From contig CABQHM010000009.1 in assembly GCA_902464015.1 (NCBI GenBank), positions 1 to 64,000 of the forward strand: a stretch of DNA of 64,000 bases, written 5' to 3'. Within the stretch, counting starts at the first letter, position 1. Each line of letters begins with the position of its first letter. The translations under genes and the position numbers were made by a program. The stretch comes from an uncultured Coriobacteriales bacterium. Its GTDB lineage: Bacteria; Actinomycetota; Coriobacteriia; Coriobacteriales; UMGS124. The notes beneath the pieces were generated by a model. That model saw only the letters and a list, made by a program, of their open reading frames with translations. It was not told where the DNA came from and ran no database searches. This document shows positions 42,920 to 52,419 of this stretch, piece after piece.

Positions 42920-44383
42920 CTATTTCAGCCCTTCTACCAGGTCAATCAAGTCTTGTTGAGAATGCACGCCCAGCTTGGCGTAGACGTTGCGCACATGCGT
43001 CTTGGCGGTGGAGCGCGATACGACCATGCGCTCCTGGATGGCCGCCGTGTTGCGCCCGTGGGCGAGCAGCTCGAGTGCTTCGGCCTCGCGCGGGGTCAGC
43101 GTGTATATGGCGGCTACCGCCTTGCACGCCTGGGTAAGCACATCTACCTGCTCGGTTTGCTTGACGGGACGCACTGCTTCCACCTCGCGCACGGTCTTGT
43201 CAAAGTTGAAGACGTCGGGTGCCAAAACGTTGAAGGCGACGAATGCGAACACAATCATGGCAAGCAGCAGCGCAAAGAGCGCGGGATCGTGTGCGAGCGC
43301 GTCGTTGGCGAGCAGGCCGAGTTGGGCGCCCGTTACGCTGCCAAGGGAGTTGGCACCGCCCACAAAGAGGGCGACGCCCGTTGCAGCCATGGGGTTTCGA
43401 GCACCGAGGTTGGCGACGATCATAAAGACGAGCATGCGCGTGAGGTCCGATCCTGCGCGCAGCATCACATTCGATAGCGCAGGTATGCTTGTCAGGGAGT
43501 CGATAAGCGGGTTTACCAGCAGGAAGCCCGCAAGTACGCATAGCATTGCGGCTTTGTAGAGCGCGTCGAGCCCCACGCGGTTGCATACAAGCAAGGCGCA
43601 GGCGACGAGCAGGGCCGGGATGCATGCCAGCACGGTGGTTTGAGGCGTGGCGTTGACGCTTGAGAACGTCATGGCAAAGCCGAAAGAGGCCTTGAGCAGG
43701 ATGAGCGTCACGAAGAGGGCATTGCCGACCGGCAAAAACGAGCGCGGGTTCGTGACACGCAGTTCTGCGATAGGGGCGGCTTGCGCCATGTCGCTCACAA
43801 GTATGGAAGAGGGGTAGTACGTGAGCGCCATGATGATGAAGCCCGCTGCATAAAAAACCACCAGGTGCACCGTGAGGGGAAGGGCTGTCACCAGGAGCTC
43901 GAGCGCATAGCTCAAAGCCCAGCCGGCGCATAGGGCGGCGAAAGCGCTGCGCGCGCCCTGTTCTATGGCGAGACTCGTAAGCTGCAAGAGAATGGTGGTG
44001 CCGAACCAGGTTGAGGCAACTGAGCGTAACAGCATGCCAACGGTGAGCAGCACGGGGTTTGCAAGCCAGATTCCCAAAAAGATTGATGGCGCTCCGACAA
44101 GGTAACAGCCCGCTGCAATGCCCATCCAGGTGCGCGGCCGGCAGAGTTGGGGATGCTTGCTCAGCAGTACATACAGCGCAAGTGCCAAGGCGGCCGCGGA
44201 TAGCGTGCCCACGTCGCGGGCTTCCAAGAACACGGGCTTGAAGAGCGGAAAAACCGTCATGTTGAGAAGCGTGATGCTGAGCTGATAGACGCCGACGGCG
44301 CATGCGGCGGCAAGCCAGGCCGTGCGAGACGCGCGGGTGCTAGTTTTGTCAGGCGAGCAGCCCTGCGATGTCGTCTCGCTCAT
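42920..44383 (-). CDS. Membrane-embedded LuxR-type regulator 3
   Basis: 487 residues. About twelve hydrophobic helices fill residues 20-400, then a LuxR HTH (LTPREAEALELLAHGRNTAAIQERM...RSTAKTHVRNVYAKLGV). It is divergent from flavoprotein D across 418 bp, its likely target, and continuous with ung downstream. It lacks any recognised soluble ligand domain, so sensing should occur in the membrane or periplasmic loops. Confidence 0.9.
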   Translation of the reverse strand: MSETTSQGCSPDKTSTRASRTAWLAAACAVGVYQLSITLLNMTVFPLFKPVFLEARDVGTLSAAALALALYVLLSKHPQLCRPRTWMGIAAGCYLVGAPSIFLGIWLANPVLLTVGMLLRSVASTWFGTTILLQLTSLAIEQGARSAFAALCAGWALSYALELLVTALPLTVHLVVFYAAGFIIMALTYYPSSILVSDMAQAAPIAELRVTNPRSFLPVGNALFVTLILLKASFGFAMTFSSVNATPQTTVLACIPALLVACALLVCNRVGLDALYKAAMLCVLAGFLLVNPLIDSLTSIPALSNVMLRAGSDLTRMLVFMIVANLGARNPMAATGVALFVGGANSLGSVTGAQLGLLANDALAHDPALFALLLAMIVFAFVAFNVLAPDVFNFDKTVREVEAVRPVKQTEQVDVLTQACKAVAAIYTLTPREAEALELLAHGRNTAAIQERMVVSRSTAKTHVRNVYAKLGVHSQQDLIDLVEGLK

Positions 44384-44801
44384 TGCGTGCCTTTCTCGGT
44401 TCCCTCACGCCCGAATGCGCGCCATCCAAGTCGGTCGCAGACTGGCTGACCTTGACGCTGGAGATTGCCCCAAGTCCGAATGTGCGCTTCTTTGAAACAC
44501 ACCGGCAAGTGTATCAGCGCTTGACAGCCTGAATCAATAAAACACCAGGTCGCGCAAAATCGACCCACGAGGGTGAGGACGGTATGAGATGCGGAAAATC
44601 GAGGCTGAGAAACAGTAAAACCCCTGGTAGATAAGTTCGACCTGCTGGTGCGAGGTGATCTGGGCGATTCTGGAGCAAAGTGTGCGTTGTCCAAGGGGCA
44701 CGCGGGGCGCTACGCCCCACGCCCGTGGCAGAGTTCGTCGTCCAAGCGTTGCAAGCACTGTCACGTAACCCAGGCACGTATCGAGCAAAGGAGTATTACC
44801 C
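44384..44801. promoter_or_regulatory. Divergent regulatory region of LuxR3 and flavoprotein D
   Basis: No gene in 418 bp. CACCAGGTCG (44543-44552) is matched in reverse by CGACCTGCTGGTG (44638-44650), an imperfect inverted repeat about 85 bp apart, suitable for looping by a dimer. On the minus strand TTGATT, 18 nt, TACACT is a plausible LuxR3 promoter near 44500-44535. A GGGGCG-CTA-CGCCCC hairpin lies near 44706-44720 in the presumed leader of D, and AAGGAG sits 8 nt before its ATG. Confidence 0.4.
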
Positions 44802-46859
44802 ATGGAAATGACCCGCCGTTCGCTTCTTACTGCCGGTGCCGCCGCATCCGCAGCCGTTGCCGCTGTGGGCAGCCTCACTGTTGCTGCCGCTCCCCAGCAG
44901 GCTCAGGCAAAGGCTCCTGAGCGCAGCTCCGAGGACTGGCTCGGCACCGCTCCCGAGATCGCCGAGTCCGACATCGTCGAGACCCGCGAGTGCGAGCTGC
45001 TTATCGTTGGCGCAGGCAACGCCGGTATGGCCGCCGCCGCTTCCGCCGCAGAGCTGGGCATGAACTTCATTGTCGCCGAAAAGGGCTCCATCGTGGGCGA
45101 CACGCGTCATTGGCTCGGCGCTGTCAACTCCAAGTACTGCGAGGCCGCCGGCGTGTCCGATGACAAGGGCAAGCTTCTCAACGAGCTCGTGCGCTACGCT
45201 TCCGGCAAGTGCGACCCCCGCGTCTGGAAGGTTTGGATCGACGAGAGCGCCAGCATGATCGACTGGCTCGACGAGCTCCTGGTCGAGGCCGGAATGACCT
45301 GCTCTCTCGATGCCGACAACCAGGATCCCACGGGCGGCACCTGCTACTACATCCCCTACACCGAGCACTACTACTCCGGCAAGGATGCCGAGGGCAACAA
45401 GCTTGTTCGTAACGAGATTTTCGAGCGCTACATCAACTCCCTCGGCTACAACGTGAGCTACGAGACGTCCCTCGTCAAGCTCGAGCAGGACGAGACCGGC
45501 CGCGTGACGGGCGGTATCTTCCAGACTGCCGACGGCTATGTGCGCATCAACGCCAGCGCCGGCGTGCTGCTGGCCACGGGCGGCTATCCGGCCAACCCCG
45601 CCATGTGCAAGGCGCTTGCCCCTATCATCGACCGCGTCGTGACGCTTGTGTACTACAACACCAACGACACGGGCGACGGCATCAAGGCTGCTATGTGGCT
45701 CGGTGCCCAGAAGGACGAGGATCCTGCGCCCATGCTCTTCAACCGCGGCCTCGTGAAGCCCGGCGAGGATGCCGGCTACGTGTCCTGCGATGGCACGGGT
45801 GCCTTTGCTGGCCAGGGCAGGCAGTACAACATCGGCTCGCAGCCCTTCCTCAAGGTTGCCCGCGACGGCCGCCGCTACGGCAACGAGTCCACGCCGTACG
45901 ACTTCGACCTCAACACCGTTGCCGAGAAGCCGGGCGGTGTCTTCTGCCAGGTGTTCGACAACAACGCCCGCGAGGACATCAAGCGCTTCAACACCATCGG
46001 CTGCTCGCGTCAGATCCAGCAGCAGCTGGCCGCCAAGCCCGACATCACGCTCGAGGAGTTCTTCGCCGACAAGATCGAGGAGGGCACCATCTTGATGGCC
46101 GACACCCTCGATGAGCTCGCCGACAAGCTGGGCTTTGAGGGCGAGGTCAAGGAGACCTTCCTGGCCACGTGCGACCACTACAACGAGATGTTCGACGCCC
46201 AGGAAGACGACGAGTTCGGCAAGGAGGCTTACCGCCTCTCCGAGCTGCGCAACCCGCCGTTCTTCGGCGCTTGGTACGGTGCCAGCTTCCTGACGACGGT
46301 CGACGGCCTGCGCATCAACGAGGAGATGCAGGTCCTCGACGTGAACGACCAGGTCATCGAGGGTCTTTACGCTGCTGGCGACTGCTCGGGCAGCCTCTTC
46401 GCCAACAACTACCCCGAGTACATCGTTGCTTGCGCTTGCGGCCGCACCGTGACGTTCGGCCGTCATGTCGCCCGTCACCTTGCTGAGCAGGCCGGCTACG
46501 ACCTGTCCAACGTCACCAAGGGCGATGTGAACTACGTCGACCCCGAGGCCGCCGCTCAGGCTGAGGCCGCTGCGACCAAGACCGATGTCTCGACCGTCGC
46601 CGACGGCACCTACGAGGGCTCTGCCAAGGGCATCGGCGGCGACGTGCCCGTTACGGTGACCGTCGAGGGCGGCAAGATTACTGCCGTCGAGGTCGGTGAG
46701 AACTCCGAGACCCAGGGCATCGGCTCCAAGGCCATCGAGCAGCTGCCTTCGGCCATCGTGGCCGCCAACGGCACCGAGGGCGTCGACGCCGTCTCCGGCG
46801 CCACCGTCACCTCCAAGGCCATCTTCGACGCCGTGAACACCGCTCTCGCCACTGTGTAA
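44802..46859 (+). CDS. Flavoprotein D: Tat-exported FAD reductase with C-terminal FMN domain
   Basis: 685 residues. Tat motif TRRSLLTAG, FAD-binding IVGAGNAGM (68-76), then a C-terminal FMN_bind domain (about 595-685) with VSGATVTS, whose Thr (about 668) should carry covalent FMN. In flavoprotein A this domain is at the other end. The fumarate-reductase RD and HHTMGG motifs are missing (YGNESTPYDFDL; FLTTVDGLRI), so the substrate differs. It is divergent from LuxR3. It is a single gene with its own terminator, so the membrane electron donor is elsewhere. Codon use is highly biased to C/G endings, suggesting strong expression. Confidence 0.92.
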   Translation: MEMTRRSLLTAGAAASAAVAAVGSLTVAAAPQQAQAKAPERSSEDWLGTAPEIAESDIVETRECELLIVGAGNAGMAAAASAAELGMNFIVAEKGSIVGDTRHWLGAVNSKYCEAAGVSDDKGKLLNELVRYASGKCDPRVWKVWIDESASMIDWLDELLVEAGMTCSLDADNQDPTGGTCYYIPYTEHYYSGKDAEGNKLVRNEIFERYINSLGYNVSYETSLVKLEQDETGRVTGGIFQTADGYVRINASAGVLLATGGYPANPAMCKALAPIIDRVVTLVYYNTNDTGDGIKAAMWLGAQKDEDPAPMLFNRGLVKPGEDAGYVSCDGTGAFAGQGRQYNIGSQPFLKVARDGRRYGNESTPYDFDLNTVAEKPGGVFCQVFDNNAREDIKRFNTIGCSRQIQQQLAAKPDITLEEFFADKIEEGTILMADTLDELADKLGFEGEVKETFLATCDHYNEMFDAQEDDEFGKEAYRLSELRNPPFFGAWYGASFLTTVDGLRINEEMQVLDVNDQVIEGLYAAGDCSGSLFANNYPEYIVACACGRTVTFGRHVARHLAEQAGYDLSNVTKGDVNYVDPEAAAQAEAAATKTDVSTVADGTYEGSAKGIGGDVPVTVTVEGGKITAVEVGENSETQGIGSKAIEQLPSAIVAANGTEGVDAVSGATVTSKAIFDAVNTALATV

Positions 46860-46925
46860 AAGCCTGGCATCTTGGAGTCTTTTGCCTGGTAGTTTGCCTG
46901 TTGCATAGATTTACTCGCTTGATTG

Positions 46926-46979
46926 CCCCGTCTCTCGAATTGCATGTGCTCATGCTTCGAGAGACGGGGGTTTGTTGTT
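46926..46979 (+). terminator. Terminator of flavoprotein D
   Basis: CCCCGTCTCTCGA and TCGAGAGACGGGG form a perfect 13-bp stem, followed by GTTTGTTGTTT. The rest of 46860-47176 (317 bp) holds no gene; short open frames across the hairpin are not credible. Confidence 0.9.
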
Positions 46980-47176
46980 TGGTGGGACTCTTGACATGGG
47001 GGGCACCGCTCGTTTTGGGCGTTGTTCGCCTGCTCGTCATCTCATGTGCCGTTGTGTATCGCGCCGATACCCGAATTTTACGAAGCGGGCGTGCCTGCAG
47101 TGGGTATGCTGCATCCGAGATTCTGGTGCGACCGCCTTTGCGCGGCTGGACATGGCAATGAGACAGGGGGACCGAT

Positions 47177-48178
47177 ATGGCGTGCGATTTTGCGTCTATC
47201 CAGGCTGACAACTACGTTTGCGAACCGGGCGAGGTGGAAAGGCGAGAGATCTCCCTTTCATCCAGCGACGGCGAGTCTGCGCTGGTCGGTTATATGTGGC
47301 AGGCCCCGGGCCCTGCCAAGCCCCGCGCGATTGTCCAGCTTGTGCATGGCATGGCGGAGCACATCCTGCGCTACGAGCCGTTCGCCCGCTATCTGGCCAC
47401 CTACGGCTTTCTGGTGGTGGGCCACGATCACATCGGTCATGGCGAGAGCGTCTCCGACCCTTCGAGCTGGGGCGTCATGAAGCCAAAGGTCGGTGCCGAC
47501 CACCTTGTGGGAGACGTGCATCGCACCCGCAACTATGTGCAGGTTCGCTATCCCTATGTGCCGTATTTCATCTTCGGCCACTCTATGGGGTCGTTTGTCC
47601 TGCGCAATTACCTGTGCGCGTACGGCAAGGGCCTGAGTGGCGCCGTCGTGTGCGCCACGGGTTGGCAACCTCCCGTCGCGCTTGCCTTTGGCAAGATCGT
47701 GTGCGACATCGTGGGCGGCGTGCGCGGATGGGACCACCGTTCGAAATTCGTCAATTTCCTGGCCGATGGCGCCTATGCGCGTGCTTTTGGTCCCGAGGAG
47801 GGCGGCAAGCTCGGGTGGCTCACGCGCGACCCCGAGCAGCGCGAGCTGTTTGACAAGGACCCTGCCTGCGGTTTCACGTTCTCTGTGGCGGCCTACCACG
47901 AGCTTTTCTCCCTTGTGGGAAGCAGCCAGAAGCGCAGTCGCGTTGCCTACATGCGCCCGGAGGTTCCAGTACTGCTCATCGCCGGCTCGCAGGATCCGGT
48001 TGGCAACAACGGCGAGGCCATCCCCAAGGTTGCGCGTCTCATGCGTGCCTGCGGCGTGCGTGACGTGCAGGAGAAGATGTATCCCGATGCCCGCCACGAA
48101 CTTCTCAACGAGACGAACCGCGACGAGGTCTTCTCCGACGTGCTCTGCTGGCTTGAGGGTTGTCTGGCGGCGGAGTAG
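47177..48178 (+). CDS. Alpha/beta hydrolase (monoacylglycerol lipase-like)
   Basis: 333 residues of the serine aminopeptidase S33/monoacylglycerol lipase group. LVHGMAEHILRYEPFA is the oxyanion region, GHSMGS (134-139) the nucleophile elbow with Ser 136, AGSQDPVGNNG supplies the Asp and DARHELLNE the His. No signal peptide, so it acts on cytoplasmic esters or lysolipids. GGGGGA lies 5 nt before the ATG. No operon partner. Confidence 0.9.
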   Translation: MACDFASIQADNYVCEPGEVERREISLSSSDGESALVGYMWQAPGPAKPRAIVQLVHGMAEHILRYEPFARYLATYGFLVVGHDHIGHGESVSDPSSWGVMKPKVGADHLVGDVHRTRNYVQVRYPYVPYFIFGHSMGSFVLRNYLCAYGKGLSGAVVCATGWQPPVALAFGKIVCDIVGGVRGWDHRSKFVNFLADGAYARAFGPEEGGKLGWLTRDPEQRELFDKDPACGFTFSVAAYHELFSLVGSSQKRSRVAYMRPEVPVLLIAGSQDPVGNNGEAIPKVARLMRACGVRDVQEKMYPDARHELLNETNRDEVFSDVLCWLEGCLAAE

Positions 48179-48210
48179 CTGCTTTGCAGGATATAATCTG
48201 AAGCGGAAGG

Positions 48211-48252
48211 AGGGGCCGCTTGGGCTTCGTAATTCCAAGCGGCCCCTCTTGT
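48211..48252 (+). terminator. Terminator of the hydrolase gene
   Basis: AGGGGCCGCTTGG and CCAAGCGGCCCCT form a 13-bp perfect stem followed by CTTGTTG. It lies between convergent genes and may act both ways. Confidence 0.85.
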
Positions 48253-48315
48253 TGAGCTGGGTTGGCGTTCGTATGCCATTTAGGCCTTTTCAACTATGGT
48301 GTCCTGCGTGTAGCG

Positions 48316-49827
48316 CTAAGGCTTCCTCGTTAGTTCGATGACTTCTTGCTTGGTGTGAACTCCAAGTTTGCGATATAGGCATTTGACGTGGCCCTGAACG
48401 GTGCCGAGGGATATGCCGAGTGTGTCGGCAATCTTCTGATAGCTTCTTCCCTCGCTTACAAGAAGCAGTACATCGGTTTCCCTCGCAGTGAGTCCAAACT
48501 TTGCTGCGAGCATTTTGCAGGCTGGGGTGAGGGATGTCTGACTCGAGATTTGTGTCGACCGCTTATCTAAATCAATCAAGCTGTCCGTGTTTCCAAATGT
48601 GCCGGCTGTTGTCGTATTTGCGCTGCTGTCAAACCAAGAAATTATTCCTATTGTGCGGGCATTCATGAAGACAATGGTTGCAACCACGGCCAGAAAAGTC
48701 ATGAACGGGACGACGAATGCTGTCATCTGTTGAGCCCAAGAGGGATCCGCCCCAATAAGCACGGGCGTGAGGCTCTTGCCTAAGAAGTTTGGCAACACGC
48801 GGAATAAAAGGACGGTGAGTCCGAAGGTCAGCACTCCTGACGCTCCGTACATTACAGACGATACTGAAACGATGACAAAAAGTTCAACCTCAAAGCCTCC
48901 CAATACGGCAGAGAGCGAGGCAGTGGCAATATGACTCAGCGTTTCGTTCTCAACAAGTAGGGAAAACATTCCCGCCATAAAAATCACGACGAGTCCGCTC
49001 CATATAAGTTGGAACAACCTTCCCTTGTCTTGCACGCGTTGTAGCGCAACAAACATGACGCTTGATAGTGTTAACGAACAGATGATGGTAAGAAGTCGGT
49101 CATTGTCCGGCACTGTCTCAGTCGCGTATGCCAACAATCCTACGGCAAGTCGGCCTGCAAGAAGAAACAAGCCCAGCATTCCAATGACACCGAGGGGCAT
49201 GGATTGGAGCCCTTCATGTATCTCATTGTCGGTCTTGGCCTGGCTGGACATGCCATAGTAAAGCCAGGCGAATCCCGACAAAGCTGGCGCAGCGATGGCA
49301 ATTCCAATCATGATGGGTGTGGGAAGAAAGGCGGTGATTTGAAAAAGGGAGCTTGTTGCAAAGGCGAGAAGAACCGCTGGCGCAGAGTGTAGTGAGGACA
49401 GGGAGCAGATGCTGCATCCCCAGCAAAGTGTTAGCCAGGCATAGCCAAATGCGCTCATGAGACAACCAAGCGCGAGCATAACTTGGGTGCCGGTGCCAAA
49501 AAATGGAGCGATAAGAGTCAGGGCCCATCCAATACTTCCGGTCATGCAAACAAGGCTCGTGGCGAGGCGTCGCCCCTCAATGAAGCGAGAGAATTGCTTA
49601 TGTAAAACAATGCCGACGAGCAGGGCAATGACCAGCCCAATCATTGTGGGCGCATACACAGACCACATTGTTTCAGCTGGCTTCTGATAAAAGGTAAAAA
49701 GTGCAGAGTACTCGTACTTGCGAAAGAACGGCCACCAGAAAGCCAATCCTATAATCAATGCAACAGATGAGTTATTCGAATTTGCTTTAGGCATACTGGG
49801 TGTAAGCCCCTGAGTCCACCAGGTCAT
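48316..49827 (-). CDS. Membrane-embedded LuxR-type regulator 4
   Basis: About 503 residues. Hydrophobic helices fill residues 20-410, then a LuxR HTH (LTARETDVLLLVSEGRSYQKIADTLGISLGTVQGHVKCLYRKLGV). The start is uncertain: ATG 49827 has AGGA close by, ATG 49794 has AGGGG 12 nt upstream, and the frame is open to 50031. It is divergent from the cytochrome-flavoprotein E operon. The base composition is more AT-rich than flavoproteins C and D, hinting at a separate origin. Confidence 0.87.
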   Translation of the reverse strand: MTWWTQGLTPSMPKANSNNSSVALIIGLAFWWPFFRKYEYSALFTFYQKPAETMWSVYAPTMIGLVIALLVGIVLHKQFSRFIEGRRLATSLVCMTGSIGWALTLIAPFFGTGTQVMLALGCLMSAFGYAWLTLCWGCSICSLSSLHSAPAVLLAFATSSLFQITAFLPTPIMIGIAIAAPALSGFAWLYYGMSSQAKTDNEIHEGLQSMPLGVIGMLGLFLLAGRLAVGLLAYATETVPDNDRLLTIICSLTLSSVMFVALQRVQDKGRLFQLIWSGLVVIFMAGMFSLLVENETLSHIATASLSAVLGGFEVELFVIVSVSSVMYGASGVLTFGLTVLLFRVLPNFLGKSLTPVLIGADPSWAQQMTAFVVPFMTFLAVVATIVFMNARTIGIISWFDSSANTTTAGTFGNTDSLIDLDKRSTQISSQTSLTPACKMLAAKFGLTARETDVLLLVSEGRSYQKIADTLGISLGTVQGHVKCLYRKLGVHTKQEVIELTRKP

Positions 49828-50126
49828 TGATCCTGTCCCGTTTTTGAGTGCACGCCGTAGCCCCTTCCGAGTTTTGTAGTGATGATTATCGCATGAAACC
49901 AACGTTCGAACAGGCGAAAGAGAAGTTTTTCTCTTCAGTGCAGGTTTTGCCTTTTTACGGTCTACCTGCACAAATAGTGTCAACCCCCATGCTTTATGAG
50001 GCACATGTCCAGACAAAACGCCATGGTTCATGGCTCACGTGGCCGTGATGGTGGGCCCATAGTTGATGGACAGACGCGGGCAATCGCCTGCGTCTTGGAG
50101 TAATAGCAAGATAAGGAGGAGAGACT
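49828..50126. promoter_or_regulatory. Divergent regulatory region of LuxR4 and the cytochrome operon
   Basis: TGCAGGT (49939-49945) and ACCTGCA (49964-49970) form an inverted repeat with an 18-nt spacer; AGAGAA-GTTT-TTCTCT lies just before it. GACGCGGGC-AATC-GCCTGCGTC (about 50073-50094) is a hairpin in the leader. AAGGAGGAG precedes the cytochrome ATG. Confidence 0.4.
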
Positions 50127-50627
50127 ATGAGGAAGAGCATGGGCTGCACGACTTCTGGGCGAAAGATGTCTTACGTGGTGGGCGTCCTGGTCGCGACTGC
50201 ATTCGTCGGAGCCCTTGGGGTTGCAGCGTTTGCGATGGCGGACGTCTCCAATGGCGGGGAAAAAGGGGGTCGTGCCGAGAATGTCTTGGTGCTTCATCAG
50301 GAGCTTGGTCTTGATCTGGAGAAGGTAGCCAACGATGCGCAAAAGGCTTTGACGGACGATGCCGCACCTGTAGAGAAGTCGGCCGCAACACTTGGCACTC
50401 GCGAATTCTGCCTAGGTTGTCATGACTGGGATTCCATCGTTGACTCCACGTTGCTTCCCGGTGATGTGACTGTCTATAACAAGCAGGGCCTCTACAACGT
50501 GCATGACAACCATAATGGCCTTGTGAACTGCTCTGATTGTCACTCGATTGACGACAAGACGTCTACGCTGGGTTGTGTTGGCTGCCACTACATGGAGCTT
50601 CCTGCTGGTTGGGTGGGTTTCTACTAA
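50127..50627 (+). CDS. Membrane-anchored triheme c-type cytochrome
   Basis: 166 residues. One N-terminal hydrophobic segment (about 15-37) acts as signal or anchor, followed by a periplasmic domain with three CxxCH haem sites at about 95-99, 135-139 and 150-154, and several free His (57, 126, 129) as possible sixth ligands. It resembles the small cytochrome c3/NapC-tail-like donors of Shewanella-type fumarate reductases. It is first in a two-gene operon with flavoprotein E, so it most likely passes quinol electrons to E. The usual count is four haems, so one may have been lost. Confidence 0.88.
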   Translation: MRKSMGCTTSGRKMSYVVGVLVATAFVGALGVAAFAMADVSNGGEKGGRAENVLVLHQELGLDLEKVANDAQKALTDDAAPVEKSAATLGTREFCLGCHDWDSIVDSTLLPGDVTVYNKQGLYNVHDNHNGLVNCSDCHSIDDKTSTLGCVGCHYMELPAGWVGFY

Positions 50628-50673
50628 TTGGCCACTACATGATTGTGGACAGTCATTGGAAAGGTGAACTGAT

Positions 50674-52230
50674 ATGAGCATGGATATTTCTCGCCGTGAC
50701 ATGCTGGTTGGATCTGCGGTTTTGGGTGTCGTTGCTGCCGGTGTGGCTCATGTGGCGTACGCCAAGGAAGAACCGCTTGATGTGACTGCCTTTGACGCGG
50801 ATCCCGCAGAAACCTACGAGTGTGATTTTGTGGTTGCGGGTTCTGGCACTGCGGGCCTTTGCGCTGCTATTCGCGCGGCTGAGTTGGGCCTTTCGGCCAT
50901 TCTTGTGGATGTTAACACCGAGAACGGAATCGGCGGTAATTCGCGCTATGTCGAGAATTGCGGTGAGGTTCCTGAGGGCGGAGCCGACGAACTGTATCGC
51001 AACCTTGTTGATTACCACCGCTTTGCCAGCAACGCCATTGTGACGCGTCGATTTGCCGATGATGCACAGAAGGTCATTGATTGGACGCGTGATAACCAGG
51101 GTGTCGTTTTTAAAGAGGGCCGCCTTAAGTATGAGGAAGACGGAAACGGCACTAATGGCGGCAAGACTGCCATCTATACGATGTACAACTATGCCTTGGA
51201 GCTGGGTGTACAGTTCCTCTTTGACGAACGTGCGTACAAGCTGCTCGTCAACGAGGATGGTCGTGTTACGGGCGTAAGATGCCGTAACCGAATCGGTGAG
51301 GTTATCCAGGTTAATGCCAAGGCCGTTGATCTGTGTACGGGAGGCTATGGCTGCAACAAGGAAATGTTCGAGCGTTTTACTAACGTCTCCTACGATCGAG
51401 TTATTAATCGCGGCAGCATGGGTACTCAGATGGGCGACGGCATTACGATGGGTGAGGAGCTTGGCGCCCTGCTTTTCCATCCGGAGGCCATTAACTATTG
51501 CAGCCCCATTCTTCCTGGTCACTATAACAAGGGAGCGCTAACCATTTGTGGTGTCAACCAGGCCGACACATGCTTCTTTAACGAGGCTGGTCGTCGTTTC
51601 TGCGACGAGGAGGTTATTTCTGATTGGACGACTTCTGGTAACATCTGCTCTCAGCAGCACCATATCTATATGATTGTTGATCAGGATTTTGTTCAGAAGA
51701 TTATGGATGAGGGCGTCGTCACTAAGCGTCATAACTACTTTGAGGTTGGCGAGCCAGTGCCACAGTTCCAGGACGAGATCGATGCCGCGCTTGTTCGTGA
51801 GAATCCTCGTGTGTACAAGGCTGACACGCTTGAGGAGTTGTGCGCCAATGTCGACATTGACGCAGAGACGACTGTTGCGGAGATAGAGAAGTTCAACGGC
51901 TACGTGGATGCCGGTTTCGACGCAGACTTCATGAAGGATCCCCAGTATTTGCGCAAGATCCAAACCCCGCCGTTTTACCTCTTCCGTTCTCAGCTTGCGT
52001 TCTACAACAATGTGGGTGGTCTTCGCGTTGACGAGCATGCTCGAGTTATAGGCTCTGACTACAAACCGATTGTGGGTCTGTATGCTGGTGGTTCTGACGC
52101 TGGTGGACTCTTTGGTCCTTATTACGGCGTTTCCATTGCCCCTGGTTCCACGCAGCTTTGGGGTCGTGTGAGTGGCTACTGGGCCGCAGAGCACGCCGCC
52201 AACGAGCTGATTCCGTCGTTGGAAGCGTAG
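50674..52230 (+). CDS. Flavoprotein E: Tat-exported FAD reductase
   Basis: 518 residues. Tat motif SRRDMLVGSAV, FAD-binding VVAGSGTAGL (53-62), C-terminal PIVGLYAGGSDAGGLFGPYYG. No FMN domain, consistent with a separate haem donor encoded just upstream (46-bp gap). The catalytic RD motif is replaced by DEEVISDWTTSG and HHTMGG by FYNNVGGLRV. AAAGGTG lies 7 nt before the ATG. Codons end in T far more often than in C or D, so the cytochrome-E pair may have been acquired. Regulator LuxR4 is divergent. Confidence 0.9.
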   Translation: MSMDISRRDMLVGSAVLGVVAAGVAHVAYAKEEPLDVTAFDADPAETYECDFVVAGSGTAGLCAAIRAAELGLSAILVDVNTENGIGGNSRYVENCGEVPEGGADELYRNLVDYHRFASNAIVTRRFADDAQKVIDWTRDNQGVVFKEGRLKYEEDGNGTNGGKTAIYTMYNYALELGVQFLFDERAYKLLVNEDGRVTGVRCRNRIGEVIQVNAKAVDLCTGGYGCNKEMFERFTNVSYDRVINRGSMGTQMGDGITMGEELGALLFHPEAINYCSPILPGHYNKGALTICGVNQADTCFFNEAGRRFCDEEVISDWTTSGNICSQQHHIYMIVDQDFVQKIMDEGVVTKRHNYFEVGEPVPQFQDEIDAALVRENPRVYKADTLEELCANVDIDAETTVAEIEKFNGYVDAGFDADFMKDPQYLRKIQTPPFYLFRSQLAFYNNVGGLRVDEHARVIGSDYKPIVGLYAGGSDAGGLFGPYYGVSIAPGSTQLWGRVSGYWAAEHAANELIPSLEA

Positions 52231-52419
52231 ACTTGACACTTATAGAGGCACCTGCCGTGTATCAAGGGCCGCTTCTTGTCATTAAGAATGAATTTTCAAG
52301 AGAGGTCGCTTCGGTACTTTACGGGTGTGCGAAAGGTCTCGCAGTTCCCAGGTCGATTATTCACAAGAACGTTGCCCTGGCCGAGGTCATGGGCACCTCG
52401 TGAACGTCGATTCGCTGGT

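Noticed and set aside
46901..47161. 86-residue open frame after flavoprotein D
   Set aside because: It crosses a perfect terminator hairpin and has no ribosome-binding site or family resemblance.
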